A DNA stretch of 64,000 nt, taken from contig NZ_JAPWIJ010000012.1 of the NCBI RefSeq assembly GCF_027270735.1, positions 62,001 through 126,000 of the forward strand, in the 5' to 3' direction. Under the pieces are notes generated by a model. It searched no databases. It saw only the letters and a program-made list of their open reading frames with translations, and was not told where the DNA came from. How positions within the stretch are numbered: position 1 is the first letter of the stretch; every line of letters starts with the position of its first letter. The position numbers and the translations under genes were made by a program. The stretch is from Rhodococcus ruber. GTDB lineage: Bacteria > Actinomycetota > Actinomycetes > Mycobacteriales > Mycobacteriaceae. Below, one piece after another: positions 39,666 to 48,626 of the stretch.

Positions 39666-41339
39666 TCACGGGAGCAGAATCGGCGCGAGTTCGTCGAATC
39701 GATCGCCCGGCCCTGGATTGTCGGGGTGTGTCTTGCCGCCGAATGCGTTCATCACTGCCCAGACGGCGTTGATGCCGGTCGTCACAGCTCCCTCGACCCA
39801 GCCGGCCGTCCACGACACGTCGTCACCAGCGAGAAAGACACCGGGGTCGTCCGCACCGCCCCGGACGAAGTGGGCGTAGAGCCTGCGCTGGTAGCGGTAG
39901 TGCCCAGGCAGATTGATCTTGAACGCGCCCATGAAATGGGGTTCGTCCTCCCACGAGACCGTGATGGGCCTACCCAGGACGTGTCCTGCGACATCGACGT
40001 CCGGATAGATGTCGGCGAGGGTGCGCAAGGCTACCGACGCCCGCTCGTCTGCATCGAGGGGCAGCCATTTCAACGAGTCGTCGCACCAGGTATAGGACAG
40101 GCAGATCATGGCCTGCATGTCGGGACCGTTGTCGAACAGGTAGGTGCCCCGCGTGATGCGGTCGGTGAGTGTGGTTCCCATGACGTTCTTACCGGTCGTG
40201 GGGTCGACGTCCAACCAGAACGGGCGGTCGACGGCGATGAAGGTCTTGGACGACTGCAGGTAGTGCACGCGGCGCATGGCCATCCACGTCCCGGGGTCGA
40301 AAAGCCCTTCCTCGGTGTCGATTCGAGTCGAGAGCAACCCCTTGTGGCAGGTGACGATCACGGCCCGATACCGCCGCGTGGTGCCGTTGGCGTCAGTTAT
40401 CGCGACCGTCTCCGCACCGGCCTCCGAATCCGGACTCTGCGGAACCCGAGCAAGCCTTCGGACCTCACCGAGGGGACTGCCGTCATGAAGGGATTCCAGA
40501 GTCGTTCCGGTCGGCCAGTGCACGGTGCTCGGGTCGCTCGAGGTCCACAGGCCTCGGGTGAACGTCTCGGCTCCCCCGATGATTCGTCGGTGGTCGTCCT
40601 CGCACTTCATGTACACGACGCGCAGAATCTCGAGGATCGAGTTCGGGAAGCTCACGTCCCAGCCACCGGAGCCGAAACCGATCTGACCGAACGCTTCTCG
40701 ATACTCGAACGGCAGTTCCGAAAACGCTCGGGACGTGGCCAGGTAATGAGAAAACGACATGTCGTCGAATCTGGGCACCAGTTCGTTCCAGATTTCTTTC
40801 ACCCGGTGCAGGTCGTGGTCGCGGATCGCCTGTCGCATCGCACTGAAGTCGGCCCGTTCTTCGAGGCAGTCGACCCAGGCTCGGAATACCTCCTGAAAGA
40901 ACGGGGGCAGATCCTCGAGCGCTCTCCCCTCGTACTGCCGGCCGGCGATATCGACAACCGTGCTCGGTGACGCGTCGGTCAACGGATTGGGAAAGGCACA
41001 AGTCTCGATCCCGAGACGGTCGGCGTAGTGCCAGAACGCCCGACTCGACATCGGAAATCGCATCGCACCGAGGTCCGCCACCGGACCCTCCGCTCCGGGA
41101 ATCTGAGCCCCACGCAGCCGACCGCCGATCGACGATGCCTCGTAGACAACCGGTTTGAGCCCCATCTTCATCAGTTCGAGTGCCGCGACCAAGCCGGCGA
41201 CACCTGCGCCGATCACCGCAACCTCGGTGCCGTACAGATCCGACGGAACAGACCCGATCCCGGCAGGATTCGCCAGGTAGTCGCTGTAAGGAAAGGGGAA
41301 ATCCGGGGTGAGCATCGTGATGGGTGCGGAGTCAGGCAT
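39666..41339 (-). CDS. davB: Flavin amino-acid 2-monooxygenase (lysine/tryptophan 2-monooxygenase-like, DavB type)
   Basis: 557 residues. FPFPYSDYLANPAGIGSVPSDLYGTEVAVIGAGVAGLVAALELMKMGLKPVVYEA (FAD site GAGVAG, 44-49) and GGRLRGAQ follow the layout I remember of Pseudomonas DavB, as do PNPLTDASPSTVVD, SSKTFIAVDRPFW, TDRITRGTYLFDNG, FLAGDDVSWTAGWVEGAV and the ending HPDNPGPGDRFDE. These enzymes decarboxylate and oxidise an L-amino acid to the amide one carbon shorter. The next gene upstream is a nitrilase-fold amidase, matching the davBA pair that turns lysine into 5-aminovalerate; tryptophan or another amino acid remains possible. Confidence 0.82.
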   Translation of the reverse strand: MPDSAPITMLTPDFPFPYSDYLANPAGIGSVPSDLYGTEVAVIGAGVAGLVAALELMKMGLKPVVYEASSIGGRLRGAQIPGAEGPVADLGAMRFPMSSRAFWHYADRLGIETCAFPNPLTDASPSTVVDIAGRQYEGRALEDLPPFFQEVFRAWVDCLEERADFSAMRQAIRDHDLHRVKEIWNELVPRFDDMSFSHYLATSRAFSELPFEYREAFGQIGFGSGGWDVSFPNSILEILRVVYMKCEDDHRRIIGGAETFTRGLWTSSDPSTVHWPTGTTLESLHDGSPLGEVRRLARVPQSPDSEAGAETVAITDANGTTRRYRAVIVTCHKGLLSTRIDTEEGLFDPGTWMAMRRVHYLQSSKTFIAVDRPFWLDVDPTTGKNVMGTTLTDRITRGTYLFDNGPDMQAMICLSYTWCDDSLKWLPLDADERASVALRTLADIYPDVDVAGHVLGRPITVSWEDEPHFMGAFKINLPGHYRYQRRLYAHFVRGGADDPGVFLAGDDVSWTAGWVEGAVTTGINAVWAVMNAFGGKTHPDNPGPGDRFDELAPILLP

Positions 41340-41383
41340 GTGGTCGTTTCCTCGAGAATCTGATGCGGACGTGGCACGAGGGG

Positions 41384-42157
41384 CTAGGCGAAGAAGGTCA
41401 TGTATCCGACGTCTCGTCGAGCATCATCCACGACGGCGGGGCTGATGTCGGCAAAAATCAGCGCGGGGTCGTCACCCGCGGTAGCGAGTCGAGAACCGTA
41501 CGGGTCTGCGATCGTGCTGGTCCCCGAAAAGCGTGGGCCACACTGATTGGCGTACACGATGTAGAGCTGACTCTCGAAGGCCCGCGTGGGAATCACTGTG
41601 GTGGACAGAATGCGGGTGTCGAGCGCGGGCGGCGAACCGTCCGGATTCACCCGCAGCGGAACCGCAGTGGGGACCAGCAGCAGCGTCGCACCTCGCACCG
41701 ACTGCTTCCGGACGAACTCGGGAAACTCGATATCGAAGCAGATTCCCAGGGCCGCTCGAAAACCGTTGAGGTCGAACAATTCCGGATCTTCCCGCCCCCG
41801 TTCGAACGAGGACTCCTCCGCGGACCCGAAGAGATTCTGCTTTCGATACCTCGTCACTTCGCCACCCGTCGGGTCGAAAAGAGACGCCGAGATATAGGAG
41901 CCGGATGGAGTCAGCTCGACGGTGGAGGCAACGATGTGAATGCCGTATTGCGCAGCGGCTACTCCGATCTCCGTACGCTGCGCAGATCCGTCCGAGCCGC
42001 GTACCTGCTCCGGCGCGTAGCCAGGGACGTAGAGCTCGGGTGTCACCAAGACGTCGGCACCCTCGGCCACTGCCTGCCGTGCGGCCTCACGCAATACTGC
42101 GAGGTTGAGGTCGGGCTCGCCGGCGAGCCCGGTGGCTTGCAGCGCCGCAATCTTCAT
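41384..42157 (-). CDS. davA: Nitrilase-superfamily amidase (DavA-like)
   Basis: 257 residues from the ATG at 42157; the longer frame to 42289 crosses the LacI operator. The catalytic triad is complete: Glu41 (VTPELYVPGY), Lys106 (RYRKQNLFG) and Cys140 (GICFDIEFPE). The sequence plan (KIAALQATG start, YIVYANQCGPRFSGTSTIADPYG) resembles 5-aminovaleramidase DavA and omega-amidases. It precedes the flavin monooxygenase by 44 bases on the same strand and should hydrolyse the amide that enzyme makes. Confidence 0.82.
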   Translation of the reverse strand: MKIAALQATGLAGEPDLNLAVLREAARQAVAEGADVLVTPELYVPGYAPEQVRGSDGSAQRTEIGVAAAQYGIHIVASTVELTPSGSYISASLFDPTGGEVTRYRKQNLFGSAEESSFERGREDPELFDLNGFRAALGICFDIEFPEFVRKQSVRGATLLLVPTAVPLRVNPDGSPPALDTRILSTTVIPTRAFESQLYIVYANQCGPRFSGTSTIADPYGSRLATAGDDPALIFADISPAVVDDARRDVGYMTFFA

Positions 42158-42199
42158 GGGTAGAAGCTTCCTTGAATGTCGTGTGGGAGAAATGCCGTT

Positions 42200-42217
42200 T
42201 GCCGGAACGTTCCGGCA
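42200..42217. promoter_or_regulatory. LacI-type operator of the davAB-like operon
   Basis: TGCCGGAACGTTCCGGCA is a perfect 18-base palindrome centred on CG, the expected form of a LacI/GalR site. It lies 42 bases upstream of the amidase start and 107 bases before the LacI gene. Confidence 0.85.
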
Positions 42218-42324
42218 CGTCCCTATCCTCAGGTCTACACCCACGGTTGTCAACAGCAGACCAGCGACGTCGACATGACCGACACGCACAAATGCCGACT
42301 GGTAGCCGCTGCTATGGTGCGGTC

Positions 42325-43317
42325 ATGGCACGGGATTCTCGAACGATCGTCGACTTGGCGACCCAACTGGGCCTGTCCAAGACCACGGTCGCCGACGCCC
42401 TCCGTGGCTCGGGACGTGTGTCGGAGTCGACCCGCGACCGAGTGCGTCGAGCAGCTGCCGATGCCGGTTACGTCTCCAACCGAGCTGCACGCCAATTACG
42501 CACGAAAACGTCGGAGACGATCGGGCTCTACATCGGACCGGACGTTCGAAACATGCCGTTCTACATGCCTTTTGCTTTCGGTGTCACCGACGCCGTGTCG
42601 AAACACGGTTACGACCTCACGCTCATTTCGCGGCCCACACCGAAACCGGGTGAATCCTGGGACCACCTCGGCGGAGCCATTGTGATCGATGCTCCCCAGA
42701 ACGATCCGATCGTGTCCTCACTCGTCCGCGCCCACCTTCCAGTGGTGTCCGCGGGACGCGTCGACAGCGAGGCGGCCGCAAATTTCGCCGCAGTCGTCGA
42801 GATCGAGCATGCGCAGGTGTGTCATCGAGCTCTCGACGAACTCGCTCTGCATGGTGCCGCGGTACCAGCACTCCTGGTTCTCGAGGCCGAGGATTCACTG
42901 TCGTGGTCGCAGCAGATACGTGAGGGGTACCTCGAATGGTGCCGCGCCCACGGAGTCAGTTCGACCACGGTCAGCCTTCCGCCCTTCCCCTCGAACACTC
43001 GGGTGGAGGACGCGTTGCAGTCCGTACTGCGCCACCCCGACGTCGATGCGTTGTTGTTCGGCTGGCACGAGATCGCCGATCGCGCAACCGTCATGCTGGA
43101 GTCGATGGGTACCGCCAGCGGACGCGACATTCACCTTGCCACGCTCACCAGTTCCCCGGTCGACAGCGTGCACCGCCCATTCGAGACGGTGGTCGACCTC
43201 AGACCTCACCAGTTCGGACAACTTGCCTCCGAGACGCTTCTGGAGATCATCGACCGACCGGAGCTCGCGCCGCTGTACCGGGTCCACGAGGTGGAGATCC
43301 GATCGAGAACGCGATAG
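42325..43317 (+). CDS. LacI family transcriptional regulator
   Basis: 330 residues from the ATG at 42325 (ARDSRTIVDLATQLGLSKTTVADALRGSGRVSESTRDRVRRAAADAGYVSNRAARQL is a full LacI HTH with hinge helix). The effector domain begins TIGLYIGPDVRNMPFYMPFAFGV. It diverges from the amidase/monooxygenase genes across the palindrome at 42200-42217 and so probably responds to the amino acid or its amide rather than a sugar. Confidence 0.9.
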   Translation: MARDSRTIVDLATQLGLSKTTVADALRGSGRVSESTRDRVRRAAADAGYVSNRAARQLRTKTSETIGLYIGPDVRNMPFYMPFAFGVTDAVSKHGYDLTLISRPTPKPGESWDHLGGAIVIDAPQNDPIVSSLVRAHLPVVSAGRVDSEAAANFAAVVEIEHAQVCHRALDELALHGAAVPALLVLEAEDSLSWSQQIREGYLEWCRAHGVSSTTVSLPPFPSNTRVEDALQSVLRHPDVDALLFGWHEIADRATVMLESMGTASGRDIHLATLTSSPVDSVHRPFETVVDLRPHQFGQLASETLLEIIDRPELAPLYRVHEVEIRSRTR

Positions 43318-43348
43318 GTCGGCTTTGCCCGATGTTCTGCCTGCTCGC

Positions 43349-44125
43349 TCAGGGGCGTCGACCGGCGATCACGCCGTTGGTGAGGGTCCCGATCCCAGCG
43401 ATGTCGATGTCGATCGTGTCTCCTGGGTGCAGCTGTGTCGTTCCCCCGGGAGAGCCGGTGAGGATGAGGTCGCCGGGGTGCAGTGTGGCGAAGGCACTGA
43501 GGTACTCCACCAGGAACGGTATGTCGTAGGTCATGTCGGCCGTCGATGCGTCCTGTCGCATTTCACCGTTGACGTTGCAGCTCAACCTGACTCCGGCGTC
43601 GATGTCCAGTTCGCTCTCGAGCCATGGGCCGACGGGGCAGAAAGTGTCGAAGCCCTTTCCCCTGGTGAGCTGTGGGTCGCTTCGCTGCAGATCACGTGCA
43701 CTCACGTCATTGGCACACGTATAGCCGAAGATGTAGCCGGTCGCATCGGCAGCCGAGACGAATCGTGCGGTCTTGCCGATGACGAACGCCAGTTCCGCTT
43801 CGTGCTCGACGTGAGTACTCATGTCTGTCGGGGGCAGCACGATATCGTCGCCCGGCCCGATGATCGCCGACGGGCCCTTCATGAAGACAGACGGCGACCC
43901 GTCGTGCTCGTAGCCCATTTCGGTTCGGTGGGCTGCGTAGTTTCTGCCGACGCAGAAGATCTTGGACGGCGTGACCGGGGCCGCGAGACGCACCTTCTCT
44001 GCCGATAGTTCGGTGCCGTCCGGCTTTCCACCGTCATAGGGGCTCCCGTCGAGCACCCGAAACTTGTTGTCCACGTGCATAGCCCACCGCACATCCCCGC
44101 CTGTCTCGATGCGGGCATACCTCAT
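43349..44125 (-). CDS. Fumarylacetoacetate hydrolase family protein
   Basis: 258 residues from the ATG at 44125; the frame continues upstream into the transporter gene without a plausible start. RNYAAHRTEMGY, PSVFMKGPSAIIGPGDDIVLP, HVEHEAELAFVIGK (metal Glu residues), GYTCANDVSARDLQ and LHPGDLILTGSPGGT are the FAH C-terminal-domain motifs. Members are acylpyruvate hydrolases, oxaloacetate decarboxylases or ring-fission product hydrolases. As the last gene of the tricarboxylate transport operon, an oxo-diacid function would make sense. Confidence 0.87.
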   Translation of the reverse strand: MRYARIETGGDVRWAMHVDNKFRVLDGSPYDGGKPDGTELSAEKVRLAAPVTPSKIFCVGRNYAAHRTEMGYEHDGSPSVFMKGPSAIIGPGDDIVLPPTDMSTHVEHEAELAFVIGKTARFVSAADATGYIFGYTCANDVSARDLQRSDPQLTRGKGFDTFCPVGPWLESELDIDAGVRLSCNVNGEMRQDASTADMTYDIPFLVEYLSAFATLHPGDLILTGSPGGTTQLHPGDTIDIDIAGIGTLTNGVIAGRRP

Positions 44126-44181
44126 CTGCTCACTCCTTCGCCGTTCGCGTAACTCGGTGCCGAACCTGATCCGAGACTCGA

Positions 44182-45687
44182 CTATGTGTCTACCCGGGTG
44201 CGAGTACGTACACGGTTTGCCGCCGTGTACAGCAGCACGATCGCGAGGACTCCGTAGAGCACCCAAGTGATGGGGCTGGCGACGAGAATGGATGCGTCGC
44301 CGCCACTCGACATCATTGCATTGCGCAAACTGGTCTCGGCCAATGGACCGAGGACGACTCCGATCATCACGGGCGCGAGCGGAAACCCGTAGCGCCGCAT
44401 CAGGAACCCGACGAAGCCGATTCCGAACACGAGTAACAGGTCGGTCACTGCGGCTGATGTGGCGTAGACACCGAGCGCACAAAATACGGTGATCCCTGCG
44501 TAAAGGTATGGCCGCGGAATCAGTAGCAGCTTCGCCCAGATCGGCGCGAACGGCAGGTTCAGGATGAGCAGCATGACCAACCCGACGAAGAGGCTCGCGA
44601 GCAGCGCCCAGACCAGGTCGGCGTTGCGCTCGAACAACAGTGGCCCTGGCTGTAAACCGTACTGCTGAAACGCTGCGAGCATGATTGCGGCCGTGGCCGA
44701 TGTCGGCAGACCCATCGCCAGCAGTGCGCCCATCGCGGTGCCAGAAGTAGCGTTGCCCGCTGCTTCTGGTGCCGCGACACCGCGAATGGCTCCCTTGCCG
44801 AATTGCGGCACCGTGCGTCTGCGATCGAGTCGCCTCTCGGCGCTGTAGGCCATGAATGTGGGCACCTCGGCTCCGCCGACGGGAATGACACCGAACGGCA
44901 CACCGAAACCGGTGCCGCGCAACCACGCAGGCAACGCTTCCTTGAACTCACTGCGGGACAGGAACGGCCGACCGGTGACGGTTCCCGTCTCGGGTGTCTT
45001 CGTCCGGTGGATCCGCGACGCGACGTAGAAGACCTCGCCGAGCGCCAGCACGCCGACTGTGATGACGATGATGCTCACGCCGTCGAACAGTTCGGGTACT
45101 CCGAGAGTGAATCGCTGTGTACCGGAAATGCCGTCGATTCCGACGACCGCGAAGGCGAGTCCGACGATCAGCGCAGCGAGGCCTTTGGTCACCGATTCGG
45201 AGACGACCGATGCCACCGCCATGAAAGCGAAGATGGCCAGCGCGAAATACTCCGCCGGTCCGAAGTTGACCGCAAGATCCGCCAGCGAGGGTGCGAAGAA
45301 GACCACCAGCGTCGTGGCAATCAGACCTCCGATGAACGCACCGATTGCCGAGGTGGCCAGTGCTTGTGGGGCACGACCGCGCTTGGCCATACGGTGGCCC
45401 TCGAATGTCGTTGCAATGGCTGTCGATCCGCCCGGGGTGTTCATCAGGATGCCCATGGTCGAGTCTCCGAAGAGCCCGCCGAAATACACCCCGGCGAACA
45501 TGATGAAGGCACCGGTGGGGTCGAGGGTGAAGGTGACCGGGAGAAGCAGCGCGACGGCCATCGCCGATCCGAGTCCGGGGAGTACGCCCACGGCGGTACC
45601 GAGAAAGGCACCGATGAACACCCAGAGCAGGTTCATCGGGGTCAGAGCCTGGGCAAACCCGCCCATCAAGAGTTCGAGGCTCTCCAT
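44182..45687 (-). CDS. tctA: Tripartite tricarboxylate transporter large membrane subunit TctA
   Basis: 501 residues from the ATG at 45687, just touching the TctB stop. About 12 helices; the family motifs GTAVGVLPGLGSAMAVALLLPVTF and GVYFGGLFGDSTMGILMNTPGGSTAIATTFEGHRMAKRG are intact, as is the second repeat AAPEAAGNATSGTAMGALLAMGLPTSATAAIML. TctA is the channel-forming part of the transporter that imports citrate or related tricarboxylates using the TctC binding protein. Confidence 0.93.
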   Translation of the reverse strand: MESLELLMGGFAQALTPMNLLWVFIGAFLGTAVGVLPGLGSAMAVALLLPVTFTLDPTGAFIMFAGVYFGGLFGDSTMGILMNTPGGSTAIATTFEGHRMAKRGRAPQALATSAIGAFIGGLIATTLVVFFAPSLADLAVNFGPAEYFALAIFAFMAVASVVSESVTKGLAALIVGLAFAVVGIDGISGTQRFTLGVPELFDGVSIIVITVGVLALGEVFYVASRIHRTKTPETGTVTGRPFLSRSEFKEALPAWLRGTGFGVPFGVIPVGGAEVPTFMAYSAERRLDRRRTVPQFGKGAIRGVAAPEAAGNATSGTAMGALLAMGLPTSATAAIMLAAFQQYGLQPGPLLFERNADLVWALLASLFVGLVMLLILNLPFAPIWAKLLLIPRPYLYAGITVFCALGVYATSAAVTDLLLVFGIGFVGFLMRRYGFPLAPVMIGVVLGPLAETSLRNAMMSSGGDASILVASPITWVLYGVLAIVLLYTAANRVRTRTRVDT

Positions 45688-46244
45688 CAGACGATTCCTT
45701 CCAGAATTCCGGCCGGGAGGTTCAGGTCGAGGCCTGCCGAGAAGAACGCTTGGACGGCACACGAGAACACCAGCGCAATACCGAGATCCATGACCGGTCG
45801 CGGGCTACCCATCGCTCGCGCGACGAACCAGAACAGCATCGCGGCGGAGAGGATCCATCCAACCGGCACCAGCAGTGCAGTGAAGGCCAAGAACGCACCG
45901 AGAGTCATTCCCAGCGACTTCCAGTCGGTCTGCGTCTTGTACCGAGTGTTGCCGGGATGCAACAACTCCGGGTCCGGAGCCATCGGTGTGCGGAGCATCT
46001 GGACGGTCAGCACGATGGCGAGTAGATAGGCGCACGCCGCGATGATGACGGGGAAGAACGCCGGCCCAGGCGTCGCGGCGCTTCCTGGAACGTCCATGGT
46101 GAGAATGCCGTGGGTCAGGTAGAGCGCCAACGCGAACACCAGTGCGGCGACAACGAGTCCGCTGCGACCGGTGCCGATCGACACTTTCTCCCTTGGATCG
46201 GCTGTACGACTGGCAGTTTCCGTTTCGGTACGGTCAGTGGTCAT
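45687..46244 (-). CDS. tctB: Tripartite tricarboxylate transporter small membrane subunit TctB
   Basis: 185 residues with four membrane helices (GLVVAALVFALALYLT, FFPVIIAACAYLLAIVLTV, LGMTLGAFLAFTALLVPVGWIL, LGIALVFSCAVQAFFSAGLDLNLP). PGPAFFP and the C-terminal AFFSAGLDLNLPAG are typical TctB features. The first 11 bases overlap the end of the Usp gene. Confidence 0.9.
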   Translation of the reverse strand: MTTDRTETETASRTADPREKVSIGTGRSGLVVAALVFALALYLTHGILTMDVPGSAATPGPAFFPVIIAACAYLLAIVLTVQMLRTPMAPDPELLHPGNTRYKTQTDWKSLGMTLGAFLAFTALLVPVGWILSAAMLFWFVARAMGSPRPVMDLGIALVFSCAVQAFFSAGLDLNLPAGILEGIV

Positions 46245-46623
46245 GTTGTTCGGCCTTCACTGCTACGACGGGTACGTCGGCACCCATGAGGATGCGCTGG
46301 GCATTGGAACCGAGAAGGAGCTTTCCGACGGCGGAGCGACGGCGAATTCCGAGGACGATCAGCTGCGCACCGAGTTCTTCCGAGGTGTCGAGCAATTCGT
46401 CCGCGGCATCGGGATCTTCGCGGTGGCGGCCGATCCATCGAACGGCATGACCTTCGTACTCGGTGTCGACAGCAGGCGGATCGATACTGCGGTCTTCGGC
46501 GGTGGTGAAGTTGTCGAGGTCGAACGCAACGAGATCCACGTTGTCCGACTGCGCTAGACGGTGTCCGTGCCGCAGCGCGGCACGACCTTCGGGGGTGTTG
46601 GAGTAGGCGACGAGAACACTCAT
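46234..46623 (-). CDS. Universal stress protein (UspA) family protein
   Basis: 129 residues, one Usp domain: SVLVAYSNTPEGRAALRHGHRLA start, then LIVLGIRRRSAVGKLLLGSNAQRILMGADVPVVAVK, which has the G-x2-R-x-to-G-S ATP-binding pattern (GIRRRS...GSNAQRIL). It lies between tctC and tctB and overlaps tctB by 11 bases. Placement of a nucleotide-binding Usp inside tct operons suggests a role in gating or sensing transport. Confidence 0.87.
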   Translation of the reverse strand: MSVLVAYSNTPEGRAALRHGHRLAQSDNVDLVAFDLDNFTTAEDRSIDPPAVDTEYEGHAVRWIGRHREDPDAADELLDTSEELGAQLIVLGIRRRSAVGKLLLGSNAQRILMGADVPVVAVKAEQHDH

Positions 46624-46655
46624 GGCAAATCCTTTCGGCGGGGAAGTATCAGGTG

Positions 46656-47732
46656 TCAGTAGCCGAGGTCGGCCCAGATGCCGTCGACGAATTCGGTTTC
46701 GGTTCGGAGGCCTTCGGCGAACTCGTCACCGACTGCAAAGGTGTCGGTCCATCTGTTGCGTTCGAGTGCATCTCGCCATTCCGGTGTATCGACGAGTTCG
46801 GTGACGATGGCTTCGAGCTCGGCCCGCTGCTCGTCAGTGATTCCAGGAGGTGCGACGATTCCGCGCCAGTTGGTCAGCGACACGTCGTACCCGAGCTCCA
46901 CCAGAGTCGGCAGGTCTATGGCGGGCACCGGCTCGGGGGCCGAGATGGCAAGGGCGCGAAGGTTTCCGGCGTCGATTTGATCGACGAAGTCCTCGTACCC
47001 GCTGACCGACGCCTTGATGGTGCCCGACATCAGGGAAGTGGCGAGTTCACCTCCGCCCGAGTAGGCGATGTAGTTGACCCCCGCGGGGTCGATGTCGTTC
47101 TGCTGGGCCATCCTGCTGATGATCATCTGATCGACGCTGCCCAACGATCCTCCGCCGAACGAGAAGCGCTGCGGGTCTTCTCGCCAAGCCTGCATCAGGT
47201 CGTCGAGGGTCAGGATCGGTGAATCCGCAGGTACGACGACGACGTCATAGTCGTCGGCGAGGCGGGCGATCGGGGTGACGTCACCGAGGTCGACGTCGGA
47301 CCCATTGATGTTGATGGCACCGAGCATCGTGATGCCCATGACCATCATCGTGGCTGCGTCACCGGCCATTCCGGTGAATTGGCTGAGGCCGATAGTGCCG
47401 CCCGCACCCGGAATGTTGACCACCTGGGTGTTGTTGACGATTCCCTGCGCACGCAGAGCTTGCTGAGCTTCACGCGCGGCACCGTCCCACCCTCCCCCTG
47501 CGGCAGCCGGTGCGATGAGAGTCAACTGGGAACGAGCATCTGCGCCGCCCCCACTCGACGAGGCATCGACGACGCCGATTCCCACGATCGCCACCGATGC
47601 CACCAGACCCACTGCGACGAGCGCGCGACGCCCGGCCTTCGAGAGGCGGGGTGAGCGTATCGGCACCACGGTCGACGGCGACTCCGCGTCCGTGGGTGTC
47701 GTGGGGTCGACAGAATTCTCGGGGGAGTTCAA
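46656..47732 (-). CDS. tctC: Tripartite tricarboxylate transporter substrate-binding protein TctC
   Basis: 358 residues from a TTG at 47732, which has GAGG 8 bases upstream; the ATG at 47822 would place the operator inside the coding region. A basic stretch and one membrane segment (RRALVAVGLVASVAIVGIGVVDA) form an uncleaved or Sec-type signal, without a lipobox. The body is a Bug-family protein: NTQVVNIPGAGGTIGLSQFTG, SFGGGSLGSVDQMIISRMAQ, YSGGGELATSLMSGTIKASVSG, and SLTNWRGIVAPPGITDEQR. It is the first gene of the tctC-usp-tctB-tctA-FAH operon. Confidence 0.9.
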   Translation of the reverse strand: MNSPENSVDPTTPTDAESPSTVVPIRSPRLSKAGRRALVAVGLVASVAIVGIGVVDASSSGGGADARSQLTLIAPAAAGGGWDGAAREAQQALRAQGIVNNTQVVNIPGAGGTIGLSQFTGMAGDAATMMVMGITMLGAININGSDVDLGDVTPIARLADDYDVVVVPADSPILTLDDLMQAWREDPQRFSFGGGSLGSVDQMIISRMAQQNDIDPAGVNYIAYSGGGELATSLMSGTIKASVSGYEDFVDQIDAGNLRALAISAPEPVPAIDLPTLVELGYDVSLTNWRGIVAPPGITDEQRAELEAIVTELVDTPEWRDALERNRWTDTFAVGDEFAEGLRTETEFVDGIWADLGY

Positions 47733-47787
47733 CGAGCACACCTCAATTGCGTCTGCGACACGAACATCAGGCGACGTTCGTCGTTGC

Positions 47788-47803
47788 AGGTTATAACCTA
47801 TAG
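47788..47803. promoter_or_regulatory. GntR operator upstream of tctC
   Basis: AGGTTATAACCTATAG contains the perfect 12-base palindrome AGGTTATAACCT (47788-47799). The same 16 bases occur at 48604-48619 before the aconitase gene. This copy lies 56 bases upstream of the TTG start of tctC, in the 122-base gap after the GntR gene. Confidence 0.88.
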
Positions 47804-47854
47804 CGCGTGATGTCCAACACAACTACCGGATCCCCATTCGCGTAGTACGGAGCG

Positions 47855-48532
47855 CTAGACCTGAGCGGAATCCCCGAGGGCCACGATGGCCCGCCGGCCG
47901 AGGCTACGGCGGATGTGCTCGGTCATGACTTCGGCTGCCGCGTCGGCATTTCCGGTCGCGACGGCCTCGTAGATCGCCGTATGCTCCGCCTCGACCCTGG
48001 CACGATCACGCTCCGTATCGCCGCCGTGCCGCAGCCCCACCAGCCGATAGCGGTCGGCCTTGTCCCACAACCGTTCGAGAATGTCGATGAGCACCGGGTT
48101 CGCCGATGCTCGGTACACAGCGCGGTGAAACTCGCGATGTCGCAGCAGTGCATCGAGGTCCGCTGCATCGGTGATGGGCTCGAGGCGACTGAGCGCGAAC
48201 TCCATTCGAGCGATGTCGGACTTGGTTCGATGCTGGGCGGCCAGGGATGTCGCAAGTGGGTCGAGGCTTTCCCGCACCTGATAGAGGTGGCGGGCTTCGT
48301 CGGCGGATACGGCCGTCACCCGGGCGTCGCGGTGGGCTTCGAGATCGATCATCCCCTCGGCCGCGAGTCTCCGAATTGCCTCTCGGAGCGGCGTAGTACT
48401 GACTCCCAGCTCGGCTGCGAGTTTGGCCTGGCCGATGACCGACCCGGCTTCGAGGGTTCCGGTGAGAATGCGCGTCCTCAACTGCCCGTATGCGTAGTCG
48501 TTCTTGGTGAACGTAGCTTCGGGCATGCTCAT
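47855..48532 (-). CDS. GntR family (FadR/FCD subfamily) transcriptional regulator
   Basis: 225 residues. NDYAYGQLRTRILTGTLEAGSVIGQAKLAAELGVSTTPLREAIRRLAAEGMIDLEAHRDARV is the GntR winged helix, and the C-terminal all-helical FCD domain (HREFHRAVYRASANPVLIDILERLW, EHTAIYEAVATGNADAAAEVMTEHI) carries the usual metal/ligand His residues. It is flanked by the two identical operators, one before tctC and one between itself and the aconitase gene, so it most likely regulates both and itself. The ligand should be a tricarboxylate or related acid. Confidence 0.92.
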   Translation of the reverse strand: MSMPEATFTKNDYAYGQLRTRILTGTLEAGSVIGQAKLAAELGVSTTPLREAIRRLAAEGMIDLEAHRDARVTAVSADEARHLYQVRESLDPLATSLAAQHRTKSDIARMEFALSRLEPITDAADLDALLRHREFHRAVYRASANPVLIDILERLWDKADRYRLVGLRHGGDTERDRARVEAEHTAIYEAVATGNADAAAEVMTEHIRRSLGRRAIVALGDSAQV

Positions 48533-48603
48533 CCGGTGGCCTCCTCTACGCGGCGAAACGAGCTGTAACGCGCGTGAAGCTTATCATCGGAGCTGCAAGC
48601 ACG

Positions 48604-48619
48604 AGGTTATAACCTATAG
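48604..48619. promoter_or_regulatory. GntR operator upstream of the aconitase gene
   Basis: AGGTTATAACCTATAG, identical over 16 bases to the tctC copy. It ends 7 bases before the aconitase ATG and 71 bases upstream of the GntR start. The palindrome includes a TATAAC-type -10, and no ribosome site follows, so it should cover the transcription start of a leaderless message. Confidence 0.88.
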
Positions 48620-48626
48620 TGATTGC

